From contig JAIERC010000302.1 in the NCBI GenBank assembly GCA_019747165.1, positions 1 through 5,173 of the forward strand: a stretch of 5,173 nt of DNA, written 5' to 3'. Below are positions 1 through 4,937 of this stretch, in pieces. A model generated the notes under the pieces. It did no database searches and was not told the DNA's origin. It saw nothing but the letters and a program-made list of their open reading frames with translations. Source of the stretch: Sphingomonas sp. GTDB taxonomy: Bacteria; Pseudomonadota; Alphaproteobacteria; Sphingomonadales; Sphingomonadaceae. Position 1 is the first letter of the stretch. Every line of letters begins with the position of its first letter. Both the position numbers and the translations under genes were made by a program.

Positions 1-174
1 GCCGCCGATGGCCGCGTTGAGCTGCGTGGCTTCGGTGCATTTTCAACCCGCGCTCGTGACGCACGCACCGGCCGCAACCCGCGCACCGGCGAAGTCGTCG
101 ACGTCTCTGCAAAGCGCGTTCCCTATTTCAAGCCCGGCAAGGAAATGCGCGCACGCCTCAATTGTGAGGCGTGA
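1..174 (+). CDS. ihfB: Integration host factor subunit beta, C-terminal part (5' end outside window)
   Basis: The first 57 visible codons encode the C-terminal half of an IHF/HU-family DNA-bending protein. The visible segment carries GFGAFS, then the arm motif GRNPRTGE, which includes the proline that intercalates into DNA in this family, then VPYFKPGKEMR. The P-x-FKPGKE ending resembles IHF beta more than IHF alpha (FRPGQ) or HU. IHF is a heterodimer that bends DNA sharply in the nucleoid, at promoters and in recombination complexes. The N-terminal alpha-helical half lies upstream of the window. The reading frame ends at TGA 172-174 after a short tail, LNCEA. The last codons form one arm of a perfect hairpin, listed separately. 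The family assignment is secure; beta versus another IHF/HU paralogue is very likely but rests on recognition only. Confidence 0.93.
   Translation, partial: AADGRVELRGFGAFSTRARDARTGRNPRTGEVVDVSAKRVPYFKPGKEMRARLNCEA
152..173 (+). other. Perfect 9-bp inverted repeat across the ihfB stop codon
   Basis: CACGCCTCA (152-160) and TGAGGCGTG (165-173) are exact reverse complements separated by the 4-nt loop ATTG. The hairpin covers the last codons of ihfB and most of its TGA stop. No T-run follows (next bases AGTCGTAACC), so it is not a canonical intrinsic terminator. It could protect the 3' end of the mRNA, assist termination, or limit read-through into the tRNA gene 51 nt downstream. The repeat is directly visible; its role is inferred. 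Confidence 0.6.
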
Positions 175-187
175 GTCGTAACCCTGC

Positions 188-217
188 TTGACCTGTGGCC
201 GGCATTCGGCTTGCGTA
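188..217 (+). promoter_or_regulatory. Possible promoter for tRNA-Leu
   Basis: TTGACC at 188-193 matches a sigma70 -35 element at five of six positions. The region 17-18 nt downstream (TTGCGT or TGCGTA, 211-217) is a poor -10, and a start about 7 nt later would fall almost on the first base of the tRNA. This is the only promoter-like signal between ihfB and the tRNA. The call is weak because of the -10 and the very short leader it implies. Confidence 0.25.
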
Positions 218-225
218 TCCGCCAA

Positions 226-309
226 GCGGACGTGGCGAAACCGGTAGACGCAGGGGACTTAAAATCCCCCTCCTATGGAGTGCGGGTTCGAGTCCCGCCG
301 TCCGCACCA
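226..309 (+). tRNA. tRNA-Leu, anticodon UAA
   Basis: A complete class II tRNA with all arms visible. The acceptor stem is GCGGACG (226-232) with CGTCCGC (299-305), seven pairs. The anticodon stem is GGGGA (253-257) with TCCCC (265-269), around the loop CTTAAAA, which places anticodon TAA at 260-262. A long variable arm (about 270-281) is typical of leucine tRNAs. The T-stem is GCGGG (282-286) with CCCGC (294-298), around loop TTCGAGT. Discriminator A306 is followed by an encoded CCA (307-309). It reads UUA and, by wobble, UUG, which are rare codons in this GC-rich DNA. It lies between ihfB and the binding-protein gene, with no other tRNA next to it. Confidence 0.97.
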
Positions 310-362
310 TCGACTTGACGGGGCCGGTGGCGTCCGACTGAAAGCGATGGCAAAGAAGAGTC

Positions 363-1865
363 ATGACTCTCGCTGCCCGCCTTCACCACCGGTCATCTGT
401 GCGTACCGGATCGAAAATCGGCTGCCTTGTCTGGGCTGTGATCCTGCTGGCCGGCTGCAATCAGCGCAGCGATGTTGGCCCGGTAGTTGTCAGCGCGATT
501 GGGGCGCCACCGGCGATGGTCGATCCAGCTAGGGCCGATCCGGGCGGTCCCAGTCGACTGCTGCTCGACTCGGTCGCGCAAGGGCTGGTCCGGCTTGATG
601 CGGCTGGTCAGATCGCCCCGGCGCTGGCCGAGCGCTGGATCGTCATTGACGACGGCATGAGCTATATTTTCCGCCTCCGCGAAGCAACCTGGCGCGACGG
701 CAGCAGGGTGACCGCGGCGCAAGTCGTCCAGCGCCTGCGCCGTCAGCTTGCTCCCCGATCGCGCAATACATTACGGCCCTATCTGACCGCCATCGACGAA
801 ATCGTCGAAATGACGCCACAGGTTATTGAAGTCCGGCTGAAGCGACCCAGACCGGATTTGCTCAAGCTGTTCGCCCAGCCGGAGCTCGCCGTGATTGACG
901 AACAGCTTGATAGCGGCAGCGGTCCGTTCCGGATCGAGTCGCGGGGCAAGATTAGTGTCTTGCTCCGCCCGGCGATCGATCCGGTTCGCGCGGCCGATGA
1001 TGAGGTCGCGGCACCGGGGCCCGAACAATCGGTGCAGGTGATCGGCGAGCGTGCCTCGCGGGCGATTGTGCGCTTCATCGAACGACAATCAGATCTGGTG
1101 ACCGGCGGCACCTTTGTTGACTGGCCATTGATTGCGGCCGCCAGTGTGGCCCCGGCCAATTTCAGGATTGATCCCGCAGCCGGGCTTTTCGGACTGGCGA
1201 TCGTCAATCGCGACGGCTTCTTGGCCGACGCCCAGAACCGGGTCGCCCTGGCCCAGGCGATCGATCGTGACGCGCTGGTCGCGGCTTTTGCGCCCGGTTG
1301 GGCGGCAACAACGCAAATTCTGCCTGATCAGCTCGATTCGGCCGCGCCGCCAACCGTGCCGGCCTGGGCGAGTTTGACGGCTGTGGAACAACGAAATGGC
1401 GCACGCGCGCGCGTTCGTCGTTGGAAGGATACTCATAATGGCCCGCTCACTCTCCGCATTGCCCTGCCCAAGGGGTCGGGCTCAACGATATTGTTCGGCT
1501 TTATCGGTGCTGCTTTCCAATCGATCGGTATTGAAACGCGCCGGGTCGGGATGACCGAAGCGGCCGATCTGCGGCTGGTTGATACCGTTGCCCCCTATGA
1601 CAGCGCGCGCTGGTATCTGGCGATGGCCTGCCAGCTTTGCGGCACAGCGGCGCAAGAGGCGCTGACCAATGCGCGCGACGCCAATAGCCTGGCCGAGCGC
1701 GCGCAGAACATTGCCGAGGCTGATGCCGCGGTTGATCAGGATGCCGCTTTCATCGTGATCGCGCGTCCGCTACGCTGGTCGCTGGTCGCGTTGCGGCTGC
1801 GCCAGTGGCAAGGGAACAGCCGGGCCTGGCATCCGTTGAATGCATTGCGCGACAATAGCCAATAA
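363..1865 (+). CDS. ABC transporter substrate-binding lipoprotein, SBP family 5 (peptide/oligopeptide type)
   Basis: A 500-residue protein of the usual length for family 5 extracytoplasmic solute-binding proteins (the DppA/OppA group), which capture peptides, nickel complexes, opines and similar ligands for ABC importers. The N-terminus has a basic segment, a hydrophobic core (about residues 20-31) and a lipobox LLAGC with Cys32 as the predicted lipidation site. Asn33 follows, not the Asp that retains lipoproteins in the inner membrane. Family signatures include APALAERW (86-92), DDGMSYIFRLRE (96-107), RDGSRVTAAQVV (111-122) and the helix NRVALAQAIDRDAL (292-305). The ATG at 363 has a purine-rich AAGAAGAG just upstream; GTG at 399 would also keep the signal peptide. 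DUF4112 follows 20 nt after the stop, suggesting an operon. No permease or ATPase gene lies nearby, so the partner and ligand are unknown. A possible -35 (TTGACG, 315-320) lacks a convincing -10. Confidence 0.88.
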   Translation: MTLAARLHHRSSVRTGSKIGCLVWAVILLAGCNQRSDVGPVVVSAIGAPPAMVDPARADPGGPSRLLLDSVAQGLVRLDAAGQIAPALAERWIVIDDGMSYIFRLREATWRDGSRVTAAQVVQRLRRQLAPRSRNTLRPYLTAIDEIVEMTPQVIEVRLKRPRPDLLKLFAQPELAVIDEQLDSGSGPFRIESRGKISVLLRPAIDPVRAADDEVAAPGPEQSVQVIGERASRAIVRFIERQSDLVTGGTFVDWPLIAAASVAPANFRIDPAAGLFGLAIVNRDGFLADAQNRVALAQAIDRDALVAAFAPGWAATTQILPDQLDSAAPPTVPAWASLTAVEQRNGARARVRRWKDTHNGPLTLRIALPKGSGSTILFGFIGAAFQSIGIETRRVGMTEAADLRLVDTVAPYDSARWYLAMACQLCGTAAQEALTNARDANSLAERAQNIAEADAAVDQDAAFIVIARPLRWSLVALRLRQWQGNSRAWHPLNALRDNSQ

Positions 1866-1885
1866 ACCAACCAGAGTTGAGGGCC

Positions 1886-2320
1886 ATGGCCAACCGCACT
1901 ACCCGCATCGACCCGGAACAGATTCGCAAGATCGCCGCGCAACTGCCGCTGGGGCGCGATCCCGGCACGGTCCGCCGCCGGATCGAAGCGATGGAGCAAC
2001 TGCTCGAAGGACTAATCACCATCCCAGGCTTCAATCGCAAGATCGGGCTGGACGTGATCCTTGATTTCATTCCCGTCGCCGGGCCGACGATTGCGGCGGC
2101 GATGGGCGGCTGGATGATGTGGGAGGCCCGCAATCTGGGCATGACCAAAACGCATATGGCGCGCATGGCCGGCAATATCGGCTTCGATTATCTGCTCGGG
2201 CTAATCCCCTGGATCGGCGCGGTGCCCGATTTCTTCTTCCGATCCAACACCCGCAACCTGAAGATGATCAAGCGTTTCCTGGATCATCACCACCCGGCAA
2301 CCGCGATCATCCAGGGCTGA
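1886..2320 (+). CDS. DUF4112 domain protein
   Basis: A 144-residue protein recognisable as DUF4112, a family of unknown function. It starts with a charged region (1-35), then a helical segment EAMEQLLEGLITIPG (34-48). The core has two similar blocks, GLDVILDFIPVAGP (54-67) and GFDYLLGLIPWIGAVPD (98-114). Each contains a short hydrophobic stretch with an I-P-x-x-G turn, separated by a third hydrophobic patch with WMMWEARNLGM (76-86). The block SNTRNLKMIKRFL (120-132) matches the conserved C-terminal NxRN region of the family. This pattern suggests a small membrane-associated protein. ATG at 1886 is preferred because the homologous region begins after it and AGAG (1873-1876) lies 9 nt upstream; GAGGG (1879-1883) is only 2 nt away. 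An in-frame TTG at 1877 would add three residues. It probably shares a transcript with the upstream lipoprotein gene and ends 9 nt from the oppositely directed RNase gene. Confidence 0.88.
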   Translation: MANRTTRIDPEQIRKIAAQLPLGRDPGTVRRRIEAMEQLLEGLITIPGFNRKIGLDVILDFIPVAGPTIAAAMGGWMMWEARNLGMTKTHMARMAGNIGFDYLLGLIPWIGAVPDFFFRSNTRNLKMIKRFLDHHHPATAIIQG

Positions 2321-2329
2321 TCAACTTCC

Positions 2330-3061
2330 CTAGCGAATGCCCCGCCAGATCTTGATCGGCCTGGTCGGGGCCAGCCCGCCCTGATGCGCCGGGCAGCGCG
2401 CGAAGCGGGTTTGGGTATCCAGGCACAGCCACACCTCCTCCAGCCAACCCTGGCGATTTGCGGTGATCCGCATCATCTCTGCGCTGATGCCGGGATTGGC
2501 ACCGGCGATCGCGCTGGCAAGCTGCCCCGCGGTCAACCGGCGGCGCGACAGCGCGTTCATATCGGGATAGCGCAGCCGCGCGAACAGCCGGGTCGCGCGA
2601 TCAAAATAGGCTTTGGGGCTGTCGCTCATACAGGTGCCGTGCTTGGCCCATTCATGCTGCAACAATTGCGCCGAGGGCGTCGCGCAGAGATTTTCGCGGA
2701 TGACGGCGGGCGGCAAGATATCGGCAGCGCGGCAATATTGTGGCCATTTCTCCCCCTCGCCATCGGGCCAAAGCCCGTGCAGCGTGAAGCCAAAGCGGTT
2801 GCCGCTGCCACACTGAAACTGAGCAGAGGCATCACGCGCATTGCCATGACAATATTGCGGGGCCCAGCTGATCGCGAGCGTGTAGCTGCCAATCGGCAAC
2901 AGGCGTTGGGGCTGATCCGCGCTCGGGCCATCAGCACGCGGCACGGGGAGATCGGCGGGGACCGCGCAGCTATAGGCCTGTGCCTGGACCGCTGCGGGCG
3001 CGACCAGGGCCATAAGTCCAGTGGCGAACATGACTAGGCGGGTTTGGCGCTGAAACGACAT
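2330..3061 (-). CDS. Secreted ribonuclease T2 family protein (RNase I-like)
   Basis: A 243-residue RNase T2 enzyme, which cleaves single-stranded RNA with little base preference through 2',3'-cyclic phosphates. Both catalytic blocks are intact: FTLHGLWPDG (92-101, catalytic His95) and HEWAKHGTC (136-144, with His136, Glu137, Lys140 and His141). An N-terminal signal peptide has basic residues near the start, a hydrophobic core (9-24) and an AxA-type cleavage site near residues 27-29, so the product should be periplasmic or secreted. Eight cysteines remain after the signal (32, 71, 84, 110, 126, 144, 213, 223), enough for four disulfides. Two ATGs are possible, at 3067 and 3061. The second is chosen because GGGA sits 5 nt before it, but the signal is weak. 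It lies downstream of nadC on the same strand and has its own promoter in the gap. Confidence 0.93.
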   Translation of the reverse strand: MSFQRQTRLVMFATGLMALVAPAAVQAQAYSCAVPADLPVPRADGPSADQPQRLLPIGSYTLAISWAPQYCHGNARDASAQFQCGSGNRFGFTLHGLWPDGEGEKWPQYCRAADILPPAVIRENLCATPSAQLLQHEWAKHGTCMSDSPKAYFDRATRLFARLRYPDMNALSRRRLTAGQLASAIAGANPGISAEMMRITANRQGWLEEVWLCLDTQTRFARCPAHQGGLAPTRPIKIWRGIR

Positions 3062-3102
3062 GATCATCCCAAAAAAAAGGTTTCTTCTCGGCTATTTATC
3101 GC

Positions 3103-3130
3103 ATTATAGCTCGCCCTGCGCCGTGGACAA
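3103..3130 (-). promoter_or_regulatory. Sigma70-type promoter for the RNase T2 gene
   Basis: Read on the minus strand, TTGTCC (3130-3125, four of six matches to TTGACA) is followed after 16 nt by a perfect TATAAT (3108-3103). The predicted transcription start is near 3096, giving a leader of about 35 nt. The promoter lies wholly in the 84-nt gap between the nadC stop and the RNase start, so the RNase can be transcribed independently of nadC. Confidence 0.6.
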
Positions 3131-3151
3131 GCCGCCCGAACGCGCCGCCGA

Positions 3152-3997
3152 TCAAATGGCCGAAAAATCCAATCCAATATCCGCAGCCGGTGCCGATTGC
3201 GTCAGCCGCCCGACGCTGATGAAGGTCACCCCGGTTTCGGCAATCGCGCGGATCGTGTCGAGCCGCACCCCGCCCGATGCTTCGGTCGGCACGCGCCCGC
3301 CGATCAGCGTCACCGCGCCGCGCAGGATCGGCGGCGGCATATTATCGAGCAACAGATGCGTTGCCCCCGCCGCCAGCGCCGGTTCGATCTGATCGACGCG
3401 ATCAACCTCGACGATGATCCGCGCGATTCCCGCCGCCCTGGCGCGCCGCACCGCTTCTTCAACCGATCCAGCGACCGCGACGTGATTGTCCTTGATCATC
3501 GCTGCGTCCCACAAACCCATGCGGTGATTGGTCGCGCCGCCCATCAGCGTCGCATATTTCTCCAGCCGACGCAGGCCAGGGATGGTCTTGCGCGTATCGA
3601 GCAGAATTGCCCCCGTGCCCATGATCTTGTCGACATAGCCGCGCGTCATCGTCGCGATCCCCGACAGATGCTGGACGGTGTTGAGCGCCGACCGCTCCGC
3701 CGTCAGCATCGCCCGCGCCAGCCCCTCGATCCGCAGCAGATCGGTCCCCGCCGCCACCCGGTCGCCATCCTCAACCAGCCGCTCGATCCGGACATCGGGA
3801 TCAAGCGCGCGGAAAAACGCCTCTGCAATCGGCAACCCGGCGACGATGATCGCATCGCGGCTGTCCATCACCCCGGTGAAACGCGCCTCGGCCGGGATAA
3901 CGGCAGCGGAGGTGATGTCCCCACCCTCCCCCATATCCTCGGCCAAGGTGGCGCGGACGAAGGCGTCGAGATCGAATCCAGCGAGTGTAAAGGTCAT
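3152..3997 (-). CDS. nadC: Nicotinate-nucleotide pyrophosphorylase (quinolinate phosphoribosyltransferase, carboxylating)
   Basis: A 281-residue cytoplasmic enzyme of typical length. It converts quinolinate and PRPP to nicotinate mononucleotide, CO2 and pyrophosphate in de novo NAD synthesis. Visible family blocks in order are EDMGEGGDITS (20-30), ERSALNTVQHLSGIAT (101-116), DTRKTIPGLRRLEKYA (134-149), NHRMGLWDAAMIKDNH (157-172), EVD (197-199), LLDNM (216-220), the glycine-rich SGGV (241-244) and SVGRLTQS (261-268), which form the basic substrate-binding pocket and the barrel phosphate site. The ATG at 3997 is chosen because the family N-terminus begins there and GGAA lies a few bases upstream. 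An in-frame ATG at 4006 would add three residues. The frame stays open further upstream to about 4120, but that segment does not resemble NadC. nadA and nadB are not in the window. No clear promoter was found upstream. Confidence 0.96.
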   Translation of the reverse strand: MTFTLAGFDLDAFVRATLAEDMGEGGDITSAAVIPAEARFTGVMDSRDAIIVAGLPIAEAFFRALDPDVRIERLVEDGDRVAAGTDLLRIEGLARAMLTAERSALNTVQHLSGIATMTRGYVDKIMGTGAILLDTRKTIPGLRRLEKYATLMGGATNHRMGLWDAAMIKDNHVAVAGSVEEAVRRARAAGIARIIVEVDRVDQIEPALAAGATHLLLDNMPPPILRGAVTLIGGRVPTEASGGVRLDTIRAIAETGVTFISVGRLTQSAPAADIGLDFSAI

Positions 3998-4246
3998 GAT
4001 TTCCATCGAAATTGCCAAAGTTGCGGCGCACCATCGCTGGGTACAATGGGACGCAACCGGCGCGTCAGTGCGGGCGTCTGCCTGGCGATCGAACGAGTCA
4101 TGCTGACCTCTGTGCCACAATTAATGGGGTATAGGACAGGTCAATCAGTAGGGCGGTGTTATCTTGCCGCAGCGTGGAAGGCAGTGCGCCAGTTAAGCAG
4201 GTCAGAATCATTAATCACTGCAAATAGAGGACATTTGTTGGGCTGA
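3998..4246. other. Intergenic leader region upstream of nadC
   Basis: This 249-nt stretch between nadC and the candidate small ORF has no supportable gene. It becomes AT-richer away from nadC. Read on the minus strand, the only promoter-like string is TTGACC (about 4145-4140), whose downstream hexamers TATACC or ATTAAT are at poor spacing, so no promoter is called. A perfect 12-bp palindrome, GGCTGATCAGCC, lies at the right edge (4241-4252), overlapping the stop of the candidate small ORF. Confidence 0.5.
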
Positions 4247-4369
4247 TCAGCCGAAAATAGCATGCCCGATGTCCAACCCGATCTGAACACCAACGGCACC
4301 GGCGTAAAGCCCCACCGCACCCACAGCGGCCCATGCGAGAAGGCGTTGCAGTCGATCATTCAGTTGCAT
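4247..4369 (-). CDS. Candidate 40-aa single-pass membrane protein
   Basis: A short minus-strand reading frame runs from ATG at 4369 to TGA at 4247. It encodes a polar, amphipathic N-terminus (MQLNDRLQRLL) followed by a continuous hydrophobic, Ala/Gly/Val-rich segment (about residues 10-32), then a short tail ending DIGHAIFG. That is the layout of a small single-pass membrane protein. A strong AAGGGGA (4388-4382) lies 12 nt upstream of the ATG, farther than ideal, and forms part of a GGGGATCCCC palindrome. An in-frame GTG at 4411 would add 14 basic and polar residues. GC at third positions is only moderate (about 23 of 40), so codon use does not settle the matter. I do not recognise the family. 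It may be a chance frame. Confidence 0.35.
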   Translation of the reverse strand: MQLNDRLQRLLAWAAVGAVGLYAGAVGVQIGLDIGHAIFG

Positions 4370-4401
4370 GGCGTGCGGGGATCCCCTTTTGCGACGAGAT
4401 G

Positions 4402-4455
4402 GCGATCGCACAATCGTGAAAAGACCGCAACGTCGGCAGTTATGTGCGCAATCGC
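4402..4455. repeat. Imperfect inverted repeat, 11-bp arms with a 2-nt bulge
   Basis: GCGAT plus CGCACA (4402-4412) pairs with TGTGCG (4443-4448) and ATCGC (4451-4455), leaving CA (4449-4450) as a bulge on the right arm. The 30-nt interior contains a small nested CCG/CGG pairing (about 4425-4435). The structure could form in RNA from either strand. It lies 33 nt upstream of the candidate small ORF on the minus strand. Its function is unknown. Confidence 0.5.
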
Positions 4456-4679
4456 TCCCTCAATCGCGTCGGGAGAGATTTATTTACATCCACTTTGGAT
4501 GCAATCCACTCTGCGCGGCGATTTGAAAAATTCTGGTGCGGTAGAGGAGGATAGGTCAGCGCAAAATGCCGCCTTGGCCTAGTCATCCCGCAGGCACCGA
4601 CAAAGCTTCCCCTTCCCAGCCAAGAAAATCCCAAAAAACCAAGCCAACGGCCAAAAAAAGGGCGCCATGTTGGTGCCGT

Positions 4680-4695
4680 TTAACGCCATTTTTAC
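4680..4695 (+). promoter_or_regulatory. CtrA-like binding box upstream of the pilin gene
   Basis: TTAA (4680-4683), seven bases, then TTTAC (4691-4695) matches the alphaproteobacterial CtrA consensus TTAA-N7-TTAAC except for one base in the second half. It ends 41 nt before the pilin ATG, suitable for a site at or near the -35 region. In Caulobacter the pilA pilin promoter is activated by CtrA. Use of this site here is inferred. No good -10 was found downstream; CATACG (4701-4706) is the nearest candidate. Confidence 0.4.
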
Positions 4696-4722
4696 GCGTT
4701 CATACGTAGGTGAAGCGAACGC

Positions 4723-4729
4723 AAGGGAG
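4723..4729 (+). promoter_or_regulatory. Shine-Dalgarno of the pilin gene
   Basis: AAGGGAG lies 7 nt before the ATG at 4737. It is one of the clearest ribosome binding sites in the window and decides the start in favour of this ATG over the in-frame GTG at 4710, which has no such signal. Confidence 0.75.
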
Positions 4730-4736
4730 TGCCCCA

Positions 4737-4901
4737 ATGAATTTTCGCAAGTTCGTCCGTAACAATCGTGCCGCGACGGCAATTGAATACGGGCTGATCG
4801 CTGCGTTGATCGCTGTCGCAGCCATTGCGGCGATGCAGGGTCTCGGCAACAAGCTCAAGACAACCTTCTCAAACGTATCGACCAACATGAAGGCGACGTA
4901 A
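4737..4901 (+). CDS. Flp/Fap-type type IVb pilin
   Basis: A 54-residue prepilin of the Flp family, the subunit of the thin adhesive pili built by the Tad/Cpa system. The short basic leader MNFRKFVRNNRA (1-12) is followed by the signature ATAIEYGLIAALIAVAAI (13-30), then QGLGNKLKTTF (34-44) and a short polar tail. By alignment with Flp pilins the prepilin peptidase should cut between Ala12 and Ala13, leaving Glu17 at mature position 5 and Tyr18 after it, as in the family. The residue before the cut is Ala instead of the usual Gly. The hydrophobic segment (13-36) would anchor the subunit in the inner membrane before assembly and pack in the fibre core. The gene appears to stand alone: the next gene is on the opposite strand, 36 nt away. 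No intrinsic terminator with a T-run follows. Confidence 0.92.
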   Translation: MNFRKFVRNNRAATAIEYGLIAALIAVAAIAAMQGLGNKLKTTFSNVSTNMKAT

Positions 4902-4937
4902 CGGTCTCCGTCGATTGTCGCTTGGCGTCCTGATCGG

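Larger units (their letters stand above)
4370..4736. other. Non-coding region upstream of the pilin gene
   Basis: This 367-nt stretch has no convincing gene on either strand. From left to right it holds the GGGGATCCCC palindrome (4377-4386), an imperfect long inverted repeat (4402-4455), a short inverted repeat CTCCC/GGGAG (4455-4459 and 4471-4475) followed by T-rich sequence, and a hairpin CATCC-ACTTT-GGATG (4487-4501). Further right are A-tracts (4625-4659), a 6-bp hairpin GGCGCC-ATGTT-GGTGCC with one G-U pair (4661-4677), a competing pair AACGGC/GCCGTT (4646-4651 with 4675-4680), and a CtrA-like box (4680-4695). It is probably the control region of the pilin gene, and perhaps of a divergent minus-strand transcript. 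Confidence 0.55.

Noticed and set aside
226..309. tRNA-Leu as a phage or island attachment site
   Set aside because: No repeat of the tRNA 3' end, no integrase and no composition shift in the window.
2384..3037. Plus-strand open frame (217 codons) opposite RNase T2
   Set aside because: It is antisense to a gene with both RNase T2 catalytic blocks, has a composition typical of a mirror frame, and has no recognisable domain.
3998..4120. N-terminal extension of nadC to an upstream TTG at 4120
   Set aside because: The added 41 residues are Cys/His/Arg-rich and unlike the NadC N-terminus. The family start falls at 3997.
3197..4246. Long plus-strand open frame (349 codons) opposite nadC
   Set aside because: It is antisense to an intact nadC with all family motifs. 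Its translation is Arg/His/Pro-rich and resembles no family, the typical mirror of a GC-rich gene.
4241..4252. Palindrome GGCTGATCAGCC as an operator
   Set aside because: A 12-bp perfect palindrome is notable, but it stands alone, is not near a promoter, and part of it (GGGCTGATCA) also occurs at the end of the DUF4112 gene, so it may be chance.
4262..4582. Plus-strand 106-codon frame upstream of the pilin
   Set aside because: Low-complexity polar translation, no ribosome binding site, no family resemblance. It overlaps repeats and the opposing candidate small ORF.
4661..4677. Intrinsic terminator on the minus strand (hairpin followed by CTTTTTTT)
   Set aside because: The T-run is convincing, but on the minus strand the 6-bp stem has an A-C mismatch in the middle, and no minus-strand gene is seen that would end there except the distant membrane protein beyond the pilin.
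4672..4686. Sigma54 promoter (GG-N10-GC) upstream of the pilin
   Set aside because: GG (4672-4673) and GC (4685-4686) are one base too far apart, and the surrounding bases do not match the -24/-12 consensus.
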